DNA of 64,000 bases from Nymphaea colorata (taxonomy: Eukaryota; Streptophyta; Magnoliopsida; Nymphaeales; Nymphaeaceae): positions 15,578,040 through 15,642,039 of the forward strand of contig NC_045145.1 in assembly GCF_008831285.2 (NCBI RefSeq), given 5' to 3'. A program made the translations under genes and the position numbers. The notes beneath the pieces were generated by a model. That model did not search any database, was not told where the DNA came from, and saw nothing but the letters and a program-made list of their open reading frames with translations. This document shows, one piece after another, positions 13,501-27,211 of this stretch (the first letter of the stretch is position 1; the number at the start of each line of letters is the position of its first letter).

Positions 13501-16500
13501 GCAATATACTGAGTGATATATTGGAGCTGAGTTAAAAGTGGTGTGGCATAGAAAGGTAGGCTTCATTTCAGAAAAGCATTGTGCATGGGATAAAGTAAGC
13601 GAAACGTACTGTGTGTGTGCGTGCATGACTGTGTGTGTGTGTGTGTGTGAAGACAGAGTACGACATTGGAGCATGGAGCAGGAGAAGACGCTCGCTCGCA
13701 ATCACAGCAGTCCAATGTATTAAGGTGCATGCAGGTGCAGCAGCAGAAAACGCAGCAGCATAAGGCCAATAATTGATGCAATGATGAAAACATCTTTACG
13801 AGTCAAAACTATTGGGATTTGAAGCGCCTTCTTGTATGCCACTCGTGTGGATCTGTGAGAGAGAGAGAGAATAGGACTCTAGAGAGAGAGAAAAAAAAGA
13901 AAGAGTGGTATATATATATATTGTATATATTATATATATGAGAAAGAGAGAGAAAAGGAGGAGGGGTGGAGAATGAAGGAAGAGAAGGAGAAGAAGAAAG
14001 GATTAAGGTTTTGTTTGACAGAAGCAAGGAATCAAAGCCCTTGAAGAGCGGGTGTTTTGTTCTCTTTCTTTTCTTTCTTCTGTCTCTCTCTTCTTTATTG
14101 TGGGAATTTGTATGGCTGGGGTCTGAAACGATGAAGCTGGATTCCCGTAGTAGCCCATGTGACTGCGAGATGTCGTCACATGACCCGTTCTTTTAGTTCC
14201 CATCCGCAGAGAAAAGATAAAAAGATTTTTTCCAGGGGGGAGAGATCGATTAAATTCCATGCTCTGCCTGCATTCGTGCCGGAGAGTAAAGCTAAGAGGA
14301 GAAAGTACCGATTATTCATTATTTAAAAGATCATAATGTGCGTGTGGAAGAATTTTTATGGTTATGGAGAGAGAGGGGGGGAAGGAGAGAATGAAGAAAA
14401 GAATATATTGGAGATCGAAAAGAAGCCCAGCTGAACCGCCGTGGATTCTGGCCCTGTCTTTTTGACTCCTTCTTTCTCCTTCCACTCTCTCTCTCTCTCA
14501 TCCCCCACTTGTCGACCGTCTGCCACACAGACTGCTGCAACATTCTTAACTGGGTCCCATCACCTCCACCTCCACCACCACCATACTCACGAGAGATATC
14601 TGGAAAGCAACCACTGCATGGATGCGTAGCCCCCCCCCCCCCCCCCCCTTTTTGTTGCTTTCCTTTCGAGATGGAGATAACTCTTATAGCCTTAAAAAGT
14701 GGGAGCCAAAAAGCCCCATCTCTCTCTCTCCTTATGATATATATATATACATATATACTCTCACATCTGCACATCCTACGGCAACAAGACATGGGTGCAT
14801 GTGAGTTTTCCTTGATCTACATTTGTCAATAAAGACGCTGGGTAGCTTATTCAGTTGAAAATATATATTAGGTTGGTCTTGTTTTAATGTGCAGACGTGT
14901 TCTAAAGCAATAAAATTTCACTCCGATTAACTTGAAGGAAATAAGCATGCCATTCAATCGATTGAATTCAGAGCGCGTATTGATATCGGGGAACACTGGA
15001 CAGCATGTCATAAACCAAATATGAATTCAGTGGGAAGATCTTAGTTAGGGAGCATGTTTGTTTTAGATGTAAATCAGATATTATAAGCTAAAATTAATCT
15101 CCACCGCATGATCTTTAGCTCTCATACATCCAATGTGTATATTAACACATACACACAAGGAAAAAAGAATATGACGTTTGAATCGGTTCTTGGGTCATCA
15201 ATTAGAATTTACTGATCTAAGTATGCAAGCTATTGACATACATACATACGTAAGTGTGGGTGTTCATGCACACATGTGCATCTGCATGATTGCAACTCTA
15301 CTCCTCATTCTACCCAAAAATTTTTGAATTAATCCACTTGCTCAAAGTACTGCATTTTTAAATAATTTCAATAGTCAAAATGGCTCTTGAACGATCATGG
15401 TTATATGCACAAGTCACAAGTCTGTGCACATTTGCATTGTGCACATGTGATGTGCATGCCACGTACCCATAAACGATGCCTTAACACATACAGTTCACGA
15501 ATACGGTACAGAACAGCACGATTCATTCACTAATCTATGGAATATATTTGGACCCATGTGATGGCGATTGCTTTCAACTGTTTACATAGCAGCTTTCATA
15601 TGGCAATTGGAATATTTAACACCGATGATCACTTTCCATGTAATGATGCAAAAGATCAACAAAGAATCCCACTTTTCATTGGCAAGCTAGCCTTTCCTTA
15701 AGGTATGCCATTTGTTTCCGTGAGGGCTTCAGTATCACAGCAGATGGTAGAGATTATTAGAGAGCGTTAGCATACAATTTTATTACTTATTTATTCATGG
15801 TAGTAACAAAAAAGCCGACATGTAAAGCAGTACACGAAGTGAAAGTGATCGCATTTTTAAATGATTTCATAAACTAGGAAGCAGCACGGGGTATTGATCG
15901 AAAAGTTGTATGTGGATTAGCGTTACGAAGCAATTATAAGAAGAAAAAAGAAGAGGCCAAGTTGACAGTTTAGGAAATAAAGCTCAATGCTAGTTTTAGA
16001 GTAAAAAACATAAAACAGTATTGCCCACAACTAGAAACGAACAGGGTTAATTCGTGACTGGAGTCGGCAGTTTTTCTCCCTTGGAATTGGGACTTTACTC
16101 TTTGTAGGAGCCTTTTTGGTAACTGTACTATGACTGAAAATGCAAGAGGCCAACAAATATATATCGGACCTCTGTGACAGTCCCAATTTGGGGTATGAAA
16201 CTCCATAGAAGGATGCAAAATTGTAAATGGTCAAACCCAACTTGTTGGAATATAGCAACCCTTAAAAGGGAATGTCTGTGATCCATTTTAGGGGCTCCAA
16301 CATACTTGACATGAGCTCTGGCTCTTTGTCTGATCATGGGTCAGGTCAATCTCTAGCAAGATCTGTGCCATGTCCCATGGAGTGTCAGCAGCTGCCTTGT
16401 TTCAGGCAATTGCTATCAGATGCAATTTAAAATGAAGCAGCTATGTGGAATATGTGGGGCTTTGGGTGCTTCCAATCCAATTAAAAGAGATCAGTATGAT

Positions 16501-17823
16501 ACATTTGAAGGGGATGCAAAGAACTTGGCAGGAAACATGTACACAATGAAATTGATTGTCCTTATCAATACTTGCAACTCCCGCTCCCCATCGTATTCAT
16601 GGTTGAATGATTGATGGCCTTTCATTTTTCTGTCGGGTGTACGCATTTAGGTGTGTGCGCGCACATACACATTCTCTCTCCCTTTCTCTCTTTTTCAAAG
16701 TTCTACTGTTTTCCCTTTTCAACTTTTGGTTAGGACAAATTAGTTGTCATCTTCTTTACTAGAAACCCAGTTTCAGTTGTGGAGATCGGCCATTACTTTG
16801 ATGCAAACATAGTTATAAACATGGTATACTTCTGAAGGTAATCGCATTTTATTCCAGATCTAGATTTTTTTATTATTCGTGCTTCTAATTACATTTCATT
16901 TATCCCATCAATCTGTCTGACTGCTAGGTTTTTCACATCTTGAATCTTTTCTGAATTAACAAGTCTAGTTCTTTATAGAATTTTTCTTAACTTTCTCTGA
17001 GGATGATTTTTGGAAGTGGGTACTGTGGCTTATTTAATTTGATGGTGGTATAAGCCGTGTCAAAAGTAGCCACGGCGATGGCGACAATGCACGCAAACAC
17101 ATACGCTGTCTAGTTGAGTCCGCCCCTCTCCTCCCTTCTCTTTTGCTAAAGTCACACGCTTTTTTGCATGAAGGAATATTTCCCATATCTGTCTTTTCTG
17201 CTCATGTGCTTTGACACCAAATCCTGTGAACCCCACAGTTGCTCTTCTCTGTTGAAAAAGAAACCAGACTGATCACCATCGTCCCCCGACTTTATCAATG
17301 ATTTCATCGCTTTTTCAATTTTTCTTTTGAGCAAATTTTAAAAAAGCTGCAGTTTAGATTGATATTGTTAGTATTTCTACTGTAGTTGATTCTCATTGTT
17401 TTCCCAGTGATTCTTGGAGTTATATAACTCATATTGCTCGTTGACATTGTTAAGACTTTTTTGTTCATTCTTTTCTAGTTAAGAGAAATAATTGGGTTGC
17501 CTTCAATTGTCTTTTAACTTGCATTTTCATTCTCCCTGAAGTCCACAAGTTCAAAACTGGGGACGAATTGTCATTGTTACGACTTTCGTACAGTGTGGGG
17601 GATGACAAAGAAGTAGACTTACAATGGGTATATGGTTTCGGACCCACTTTTTGCTTTTTTTTTTTTTCCTTTTTATTCATAAAGAGTGAGACCCACAATG
17701 TTTCATGTGCATAGCTGCAGTCTTGACAGATAAAAAGTAAGTCCAGTTTGTCATCTACGCCGGCCAAGGACATGAACTGCGCAGGCCCAGCAGCTTATAA
17801 TACTCCATATTAGTCCTGCTAAG

Positions 17824-18216
17824 CATGGCCACAAATATAGTTCTCGGGTGAGGTTTTTTTCAGAGTTTTTTTTTTTGACAAATTGTTTTTCTCAGAAAAT
17901 TCTCGAGAAAGTCTTGGAATTTTTTAGAAAATGAAAAATCAAAATATTAGGTAAAAGTACAAGAAATGAAAAACTAATAAGTATTATATTGCACTTGGGA
18001 GGTCACCTTGAATGCCTAAAACAAGAGGAAATAAAAGAACGAAACAAAAAGTTAAAAAAAAATAAAAAGTTAAAATGACAAAAACGATAAAATCATGATA
18101 AATTGATTTTAACGATTTTTTCCCAATATTGCGATATTTTCCTTTTTTTCGTTTTCTTCATTTTTTTTTGTTAATATAGCGATATTTTCTAGAATACCAA
18201 GATATTTTTGGCTATG
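17824..18216. mobile_element. hAT-like MITE, 393 bp, with perfect 8-bp target duplication
   Basis: The left end reads CATGGCCACAAATAT and the right end, reverse-complemented, reads CATAGCCAAAAATAT: 15-bp terminal inverted repeats with two mismatches. Both sides are flanked by the identical 8-mer CTGCTAAG (17816-17823 and 18217-18224). An 8-bp duplication is the hallmark of the hAT superfamily. The interior is AT-rich with no transposase frame, so the copy is non-autonomous. Related sequences occur at 33430-33596 and probably at 55969-56950. Confidence 0.8.
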
Positions 18217-18224
18217 CTGCTAAG

Positions 18225-19296
18225 TTATCACTTTACTGATGAGATCGGTATGCTCAGAATCTAAAAGAAAAGGTCACATCTACTTAGTCTCATGAACTAA
18301 GGACATGATTAGGTCAGATATAGTACCTTATCATAGTTTATTGGAAAATAAGTTGTAATATCTAAGTTCATGATGAGGAAGTGTCCCTGGGCTGGTAATT
18401 GGACCCGCTGTTGCTGAAACATATGGGTGTGTCGACCTATGAGACAGGGACTGTTTGGTGACTGGGTGGGAGTAGTTGAACAATAAGTTTGGTTATTGGC
18501 AAATCAGATGTGACTTGGATGTAGAAACTAGAAAGGCTGTCATTGGCCGCCATTAATTATCTTGTCACGCAATTCAAATATTTGTCAGAGTTGGGTAGTC
18601 TTAAACAGAACCCAGCTCCCTTATAATTTTTTGAAGACAATCATGTTCTTCTGCCAAATCCCACTAATCAAGAGCCGGATTCTGGGCTGGTAATCAAAAA
18701 CCATTGTTCGGTGTGATGGAAGATGCGGAAATCCTGGTTTCACAAACACTAGGGATGCAAATGAATCAGACCATGAAAAGTAATTCCTGATTTATCAGTT
18801 TGTAATCCTATTCAAATATAAATCGATCCCCACAAATTTAATGCACCTTCACAAAAAATTCCAAGTGAAGGTAAGAAAAGATTAGAGAATCTGTGGAACT
18901 AAAATCCATTAATTGCTATAATCAGTAGCCTTTTTTGGAGTTGACAACCAGTTGAGACAAGGAAATGACCTTGAATCTTCCACCAGAACCAGTGCACACA
19001 TTTCCATGAAGACGCCTGTGGTGGGCATTCTTTAATATTCTTTTCCACGTTCAAGGTAAAAGCTTGAAAACGCAATAGTGCACCGACTGCAACTTCTCAA
19101 GAGTTAATTCGTTTTTGCATGGCATAGATCCAGAGCCAGGACCGACGCCAGTCATCTCGCCGCAGAGTACAGGCAGCGTGTACTGTCAGATGCCAGGTCT
19201 TCAGATTTGGATACTTGACCCGATCCGTGTACCCTTTTAGTAATTCTGCTTGAACGAGACTGAGTGTCCTATACATTTAGTCACACACATGTGCAG

Positions 19297-19337
<41 letters not shown>

Positions 19338-22300
19338 GAGAGGTTAGTGCACCATCCCAAGAAATCAAACTTAGAAAGATTGACCAATACATATTTCAAG
19401 ATATTGTGGAGACCCTTCTTACATCTTATTTTGGTTCCCAAGCGCCTGAATTCTCCTAGTTTTTTGGACCCTGGAGATTTGTTATCATGTCTTTTACCTC
19501 CCACAGCGCCCGAAAAAATCGAAGCCATCTTGATTTCTACAACACCATCATAAGTAGAAAGCTACAAGCTGGCCTAAAGCACAGGTCCCATGAGAACAGA
19601 GACCTCTAGCTAATCCATGTAAGGACACACCGGTCACAAATGGAAACTGTTTCATACCCACAAATCAAGCACAAAGGACCAAGACCTATGGGTCAACAAA
19701 CCAGGCCCCCAATGTAGATTTTATGGGCTCTGAGTCCCAAAATGGGGAACCATATGAATGGAGTATACATCTCATTTTGCGGGTGGCAATAGTTAGCAAT
19801 AATGGATCGTTGGTCGCATCCCAGAAAGATATTTCTGATACTGTGCAGCCCAATCTGCGCGACCATGCATATAATGTGGGGGGAAAGGCAACGAAGGAAT
19901 TCCACAGTGTTTGGGGCTTCTTCGTGTTCTCTTGAAGGTCAGAAAGTCCCACAAGTGTGTGATAGAGACTGTGTAGTAGCGCTTGCTGCACAAATTTAGA
20001 AGGATGATCTGAAAAGAGTAAGCAGGGATGTCGGCAATACCCGTGACTCTCGAGCTGTGTTCACGTGGGTCCTTTTTTTATATTCTTCAATTCCCGATTA
20101 CTCTGGTTTTCTGGGTCTGCATAAATTCGATCTCTTTTCCATACCCACATCTCTAGAATTATATAATACAGTAGAAAGAGAGTCTCTCTCTCTCTCTCTC
20201 TCTCTCTGTCTGAAGGAAAAAAGATGCAGGGAATAGAAAGCCATTAAGGTCAAACTCCACGGTGACCAAAATCACAATATGGGGAAAAGAGTTTTGAGTG
20301 CAGAGGAAATGCATTCTTCCTTTTTTGTACTTACTTATAGGGTTTGATATTCGAATGGACTGATTAGGCCCCAAGTGTGCACTAGTTGTCGTAGGTCCTT
20401 TTTAGACTTACAAGGCATGTCAACTCTTTGTTCATCTTTCAATGCCTAAAGGGCTATGGACTCGAAGCTGACCCTTACCTGCCTAGGATCAATTGATATA
20501 TGGACGCTCTATCTTGAGTTCTTAACCTGTTGAGTTCTTAACCTGATGAAAAGATGACCGCTTCATTGAAGCAAACAAGGTCTCTAGGGGTCCAGTCTTT
20601 GGCCTGAGGCTTGATGGAAATCAAATCAAATCAGTCAGTAGGACTTCCGCTTTTCTAAGCATCAGACGTAGATGAGCGTCCAGATCCAAACATTTTCAAA
20701 AACCAGATTCAGATTCATCTACCACCTGGCCAGGAAGTTAATGGGGACTCATAAAGTCCTCGACCAACTCTGAGATATTGGTATAACAAAACTCTCATGA
20801 ATGAACTTCTGTTAACATGGTAGCCGTCCCCCCTATCATTTTACAGTACACTACCGGGTGTATCTGCCTTGCTACAGAAGTTCAGAAAAGTAAGATTGAC
20901 CCTAGATCCGGCGGAAAGTAGAGGCTTTTTCTTTTGGGGAGGGCCAAATACAAATTTTTGCTCAAGCGTTTAGCCATTGAAATTTGTACGTCCCCTAGGT
21001 GGAAAACATATCAAAGAAACGAATTTGTGCTATTCGAAATTCCCTTCTGTCTGAAAGTTCTTGGGACATTTAATTCCTCACCTGATCCTTCACCTGCTTC
21101 TCTCACAGAACCTTTTTAAGTTGTTTTTATTGCTCTCAAAAGATATTCTCAATGTTGTAGAGCCGGGCAGGTCCAGTAGACAGCTTGATGATCATGGGTT
21201 CAAGCTTCATTGGGAGCAAAGCTCCGCGGAACCTGCACGCCTGAAAGTTTCTAATATATTACTCGTCACCTGAAGAACCTTCCATTTCAGAGTTTTCAGT
21301 AGGTTCGATGACCGCGGCCTTGTCTCTCCAGGATCATAAAAAAATATCAGAAATCGGGGAGGTCTATAGCTAAGGACATAAAGGACCTTTCATGGAGGTG
21401 CAACTGTTGAGAAAGGTATCCTGGGTCCTCGTTATGCCTTTAACCAGAGTACCGATAGCCATTAAATTGCATGAAGAAGGCGAGCCATCTTTTTGCGACG
21501 CCCGTATTGGAGAATGAGAAATTCAGTAATTTAATTCCTCAAGGCAAAGGCTAGAAGATTCCAAACCACAGTAAAAAAAGAAAGAGAGATAGAGAGAGAA
21601 AAGGAGGGTGAAAAACAAAGCAACAAACAAACAGAGAAGATCAGGAGGGTGGTGCAATAGAAGGGATTTAGTTAATGTGGCTTTCGCCCTCAGGACAACA
21701 TGGGTCTTTGGAATTGTCCACAGAGTGAAAATGACATGGGAGAATTAAATGGAAGCGACAGAGTGACAGGCATAATTTACTATCGGACAGACATGTTCCT
21801 AGAGATAAATTATTTAATGATGATTACCCCATCATTCATTTTGCTTTTCGATCCGCTCTCTTTTTCTTTTTGTCACTAGTTATTCGAGGCGTGTAATATA
21901 TTCGTTTTCCTGTTTTTTCTTTCTGGTTTTGACTAGACGACTCCGCCATGGAGAGGCCGTACCGCATTCCACCCGTATTTAATCCTTTCGAGCGTTCCTT
22001 TTCTTGCTCTTTTGCAGAATTAATTATATACCGTCCTCCGATATGACTAATACCTAGCTGCCACCATTAAAAAGAGCAAACGCTGGCCTACTGGAAGAGA
22101 GCTGCTCTCTCTCTCTGAATCATGCAGTGCATGTCAATTTAAGTGAAGGGTGGGGGAGATTTTTAGGTGTCAAAAGTGACATGTGAGTCTAGTTTTCCGA
22201 GGAGCAGATGGAGATGGAAAGGTGCTCTTCTGGTCGTTGAGTGTTTCTAGGGCTCAAAATTATGAGATGTCACATACACACACATGGGAGGCCGGGTACA

Positions 22301-25300
22301 GAGAGAGATAGGTGGTGATTCTGAAGTTTTGATGAACTAAAACTCGAAAGGTATCTCTACTTTGACCCAACACTGAGAGTGAATAACCCGTAGTTTATTT
22401 ACCTCGAGATTGAGAGGGAGATCAGGGTGTTTCGAAGTTTTTCGTGCTTCCAATTAGTTTTCTGGACATTTTCTGTCGTTCAATCCAGGTTGATGAATGA
22501 GTTAAGCATGCTCGATTCGTTAAAACCGAACCATGTGTGTGTATGTACGTTATCATATACTGGGCGGCTAGAATCGAATATTTTGTACTCCCCAAAGTAT
22601 TATTATATATGCAGCATTAATTGTCAAGCCGATCATACCATATGCATGGTTTTATTGTGGTCTGCTTTGGCGTTACAACACTTTTCTATATCAGTTATTG
22701 GAATCCAAGATACATCTCTTTTACCCTGCATTGCAGCTGTCAATATTTTCAATTTCTAAAGGCAAACAAACTCTTTAATTAAAACTAGCCCTTGTAAAGC
22801 AAACTCTTGTTGCAAGTGGGATGTTATTATGCATGTCAGATTATGGAAATACTAGTTCTTGTATGGGAATAACTTGATTTCACATTTAGAAAGGGCAGTG
22901 CTGAAATTGGCATGTGTCTAACGGACCCTGAACGATGTATGCTTTGATTTGTTTACAGCTAGCAATGTCAGAATATGATCCAAAAAGGAGATATTATGAC
23001 ACTACCTTCTATCATGAAGCAAAAGACATTTTACATTTCGAAGCAATTACTTTGTCATGTGATATGTAAATTAAAGGGACAGCGTATTATTCCTTTCGGT
23101 TGCCTTTGATTTCAGATCAAGCCATTAAAATTTCAAGGGTTGGGAATCCACGGCCATGGGCTGATCACCCCATTCTCATGGGGGGAAATTTGTTAACAAG
23201 TAAACATGTAACCTGACGATCGTGGTTGGTACAATTTACAATGTTTATAAGGTTCCCACTTATAGAATTTTCTAGTAAAATTACTTGACATGACTCAAGT
23301 CATGAACAGTACATTGATTTAAGGAGATAAAATTTTTATGCCAAAGAGCTTTATTGTGATCCCAACTTACGATTATCCATAGAGTTGTTCTTGTGAAATA
23401 TGTCTCACAGGGGTCAAGTTGGACCCCAGGGTTCCACTGCTGCTTGTTGAGGAATTGGGAGTGGGTTAAATTTCTAACTGACTTCCAAAACAAGTCTTCC
23501 ATTAAGATGGTTCGATCAGTAAGTACTTCAAACGACCTTATTTATGAGATGATCAACAGAATGCAGCTCAATCACAAAGATCACTCAGAACAAAAAACAG
23601 CAACAAGGCTTCAATAGAGACAACAAGGGACGCTCGTGATATCCCATCACCTTGCCTACTTTCTGGGGTGACTAATGACTATACTCAATAAGCAGGGCCC
23701 TTACATCGAAGGAAAAGGAAACACATACACCAGGGCTCTTCAGATATTCGCACTGTAGTTGCAAGTAAATAATCAGGCAAAGAAATTAGGTTCCTCCAGC
23801 GTCTGTGCTTGTCCATAAATAACAGTGCAGATGCTAAATATGCTGCTTAAACAACACCGATGTTACTGATAAACCTCCAGAGCGGAAGCTGCATGCATCA
23901 GGAAAGTCTACTTTATTTATATCGTTCCCATCCACAAGCACATTAACATGCCATAATTATTCTTGCAATTATCAAAAGCAGTGCGTCCTTTTTCTTTCAG
24001 AATTGCCTGATCCGCAGACGCCCTTCGTTTGTTTATCTAAGATTTAAGCATTACTACTTCTTGGGACTAAACTCGCAACTTGCTTGCATGTAAAACGTTT
24101 TATACCAAAAGTCATGTCTCTTTCACCACATTTGTTGAGGAATACGAAAGCACGTATTAGAGTGTGTCGCGGCCATGAAGGCCATCACAGACGATCGGAA
24201 TGGCATTTTACAGAGAAGGTGAAAAGCAGAGGAAGTTAAAACTAAAGGTACATCTCCAATTCCCCAATGTTAAAAGAAAGAAAAAGGCATAGGCATAGGA
24301 GTAAAGTGTGAAGGATTACAGCATCTTCGTGCTACGATAAAAGGGCAAAAGAAAGAGAGAGAGAGAGAGCATTTAATGCGAGCACCAGGCAGACTTTGAC
24401 AGATGGGGATATGTGGGGCAGCTTTGCATGATTTTGTAATCCATTGCTTTATGATTGACATACTTTGGTCACTCTCTCTCTACACCCCACGTAAGATTCT
24501 CTCTCTAGGACGCCATGCCATGATGACCTTATGATGGGCAATGGAGGTATAATCCGTTCCCTTCGAATTCTTCTTTTCCTTTTTTAAGTTTTTTGCTTGT
24601 ACCAAAATCCCTTGACAGCAAGACTGCCTGTGCCACCTCGCTGCCCGAGGTGCCCGGAAGCGAAGGAAACGCAGAGGGCGACGGGGGCCGGAGTAAAAGA
24701 AACAGGATGCAGGGATTGGCTTCGCTTTAGTGGCCTGTTCGATCACATCCATGGCCAGCTTTCTTTTTTAGCTCATCTGTGAGAAAGGCCTCTCCTTTTT
24801 AGTTTAAAAAAAACATTTGTTTGTAACATTGTTTGATTTATCTGTGTAGATGTTGTATTTTTTCTGGCGTTTTGTGAGCGGAGAAGAGAGGGAGGGGGCG
24901 TGGAGAAAGGAGGCCTTCGTGGTGAGTGAGGTGACTTGACCTGACCCAACGACTGGATCGAGACAAGACTCCTGACATGTCCTCCATGAACGACGCTGCC
25001 CGGACCTGCCTGCCCGGCATTTAAACCGGGGATTAAATGCGAGAGAATGCCGCGGGTCCACACCCCAACCCCCACTTTCATTCTTCTTTTCTTCTTACAT
25101 TATTTAGACCTTAAATATAAATCGACTGCTAACTGTTACTATCAATCCTTCACTATACATGTATAGAGCGAGACACGTATATTATATACGTTGATTGTAG
25201 ATATGCGGTTTGAAACATCCTGGCAAACGTGAAGTTTTCGAAGCAGATAATTGTGTTTGGGAAGCAAGAATTTGTGGATTATGTGCATGCTGAACTCCAA

Positions 25301-26401
25301 CTTCAGTGCGTAGTAATTTCCAAAAAGAGGATAAAAGTTCATCATCTCACGTCGGATTTGCTTGAGGACTTGCACGAGTTGGGTATGATTAAATCCTGAA
25401 GATGGGAGTCTTTTCTTGCAGGATATGAATTGGGTAGTGCGGAACCTGCAGGTTAGGATCCTACCTCCATTAGATTACATAAATTTATGTGTTTGATCAA
25501 TGGCCTAAGCTCGAACCTGCTTCCTTATCTGCCTCAAGATAAAAAAAAGGACTCATTTCCAGATCTCTCTGTGAAATCTTATTCCGCTTTATGAAACTCA
25601 CCTAATCAAATCCGTCTCGGCTGTACGTCTAAACAATAGCAGGCCACTGACATCTGATGATCTGAGCTTGCGGAAAGTCAGCACAATATTCTATGCGAAT
25701 GAGGAAGCAGAGAGGAAGCCTTGCTCAACTTTCAAAAATATCAGAGCACAAATGAAAAAAGAAAAAGAATAAAAGAGATCAGGAGCGTCTTGCTTGCAAT
25801 TCCATGAGTCAGATACTGAAAAACTGAAACACCCAAATCGGGATTTTTGGGTTTCCTGATCCATCGTTGCCTCCAGAGGCTTTTACTGTCACTTGAGGTC
25901 AAAAAGCTGAAGCTGGGCTGTTGTGGTGAACCCGGCTTTTAAGCCTAAAACTGAACGGAAGGACATCAGGAAGGAACAATAAGGCAGGTTGCTCCATACA
26001 AATCAAAGCATGAGCTACGCATCATATTAACAAATTCCTCCTGATCCCTTTGGATTGGGTAAGAATCAGCACATTTCAGTCATGACCAGATTGGGTTGTA
26101 GCCCCAAACCAGACCAGAATCATCAATTCGAAGTGGTTATGGGGAATGACAGAAGGATACTTACATTCATCTTTTCTTTTCTTTTTTCCTTGTTTGACAT
26201 CTTTATGGGGTCACTCTTTTTGCAGCGCCGCTGTTAAAACATAAGAGCCATCCATCTTGAGAGATGGTCGTACGAAAAGGAAAGCAGTAATTTCTCTACC
26301 AGCATTGCCGCGATCACTACAGCGTTGCTGCATTCAAATACTGCGTAGAGAATGAGACTTTTCGATTCGTCTCCATGACTTGGAATCCTGCATCAATTAC
26401 T

Positions 26402-26439
<38 letters not shown>

Positions 26440-27155
26440 CCAAGTCGCACGGACTCTTCACGTGCACCATACTTTTTTTTTTTTGTTTGCAATGATTTGA
26501 CCGAACATAAACCATGCATATAATCACCCTTCCCACCACTATTCTCTTTTACAATGACACAACAAGGGAGAGGGGGCGGTTGGCTTGTATTTCTTTATAA
26601 TTTTATGGACCATTCACATTCTTTATGAGCTTTTAACATCACAAGAAAAAGACGTTGTAGGATTTTGATGAGTCGATGGGAACAAGACTAGTGATTTTGT
26701 CTCCTCTACAAGCTCCTGTCTCTCTCATCTTTAAGCTAAATATGGCAACGTGCAAGGCCATATGCAAAATAAAGGTGGCTTTATGTTCAAAAGGCAAACC
26801 TACCTTCTTCATCGAATCCTTTAAAATGGAAACAGAACTATTGACAACTCAAAATTTTCTTTTTGGTGTTAAATTTTCTTCTTCTTTTCTTTCCTTTCAA
26901 ACAAGAAGAAAGAAAAATGGGCTATTGAAGGACCACATCCAAAATTGACAATATTGCCTGCACCATCGTCGAGTCAAGATCCTCTGTTGATATCTCTCTA
27001 AATTGTATGCTTGGATTCCTTTGTGCCTTACCTTTGTTTGTTTGCTTCTGTCTCTCTCTATATGTGGCAGCCTTCAATCCACATGAACCGACACCTTAAT
27101 TCCTTTACCTTTTTCAGCCATCAAAATTCGCGATAAACAAGGTAAACTTTACCTT

Positions 27156-27211
<56 letters not shown>

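Larger units (their letters stand above)
7400..17815. other. Gene-free spacer
   Basis: About 10.4 kb with no ORF that resembles a known protein; the longest open frames lack ATG starts or are translated microsatellites. It contains a SINE copy (8862-8990), AT runs at 8211-8231 and 12867-12884, TATG repeats at 10535-10562, a poly-C run at 14632-14648, and a foldback at 13244-13313. I found no tRNA, rRNA or familiar conserved miRNA sequence. Confidence 0.5.

Noticed and set aside
12968..13504. 178-codon minus-strand frame beginning with a Leu-Ser repeat
   Set aside because: The start is a translated GA microsatellite and the remainder has no family resemblance or splice context.
14331..14832. 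Overlapping frames rich in Pro, Gly or Ser near the poly-C run
   Set aside because: Created by poly-C, CT and TA simple repeats; open on both strands.
19686..19999. Frames of 65-101 codons open on both strands
   Set aside because: Both strands are open at once, no family motif is present, and no splice-linked exons were found.
21163..21250. tRNA-like stretch containing GGGTTCAAGCTTC
   Set aside because: A B-box-like motif is present but there is no matching A box, no cloverleaf fold, and no convincing similarity to the SINE copies.
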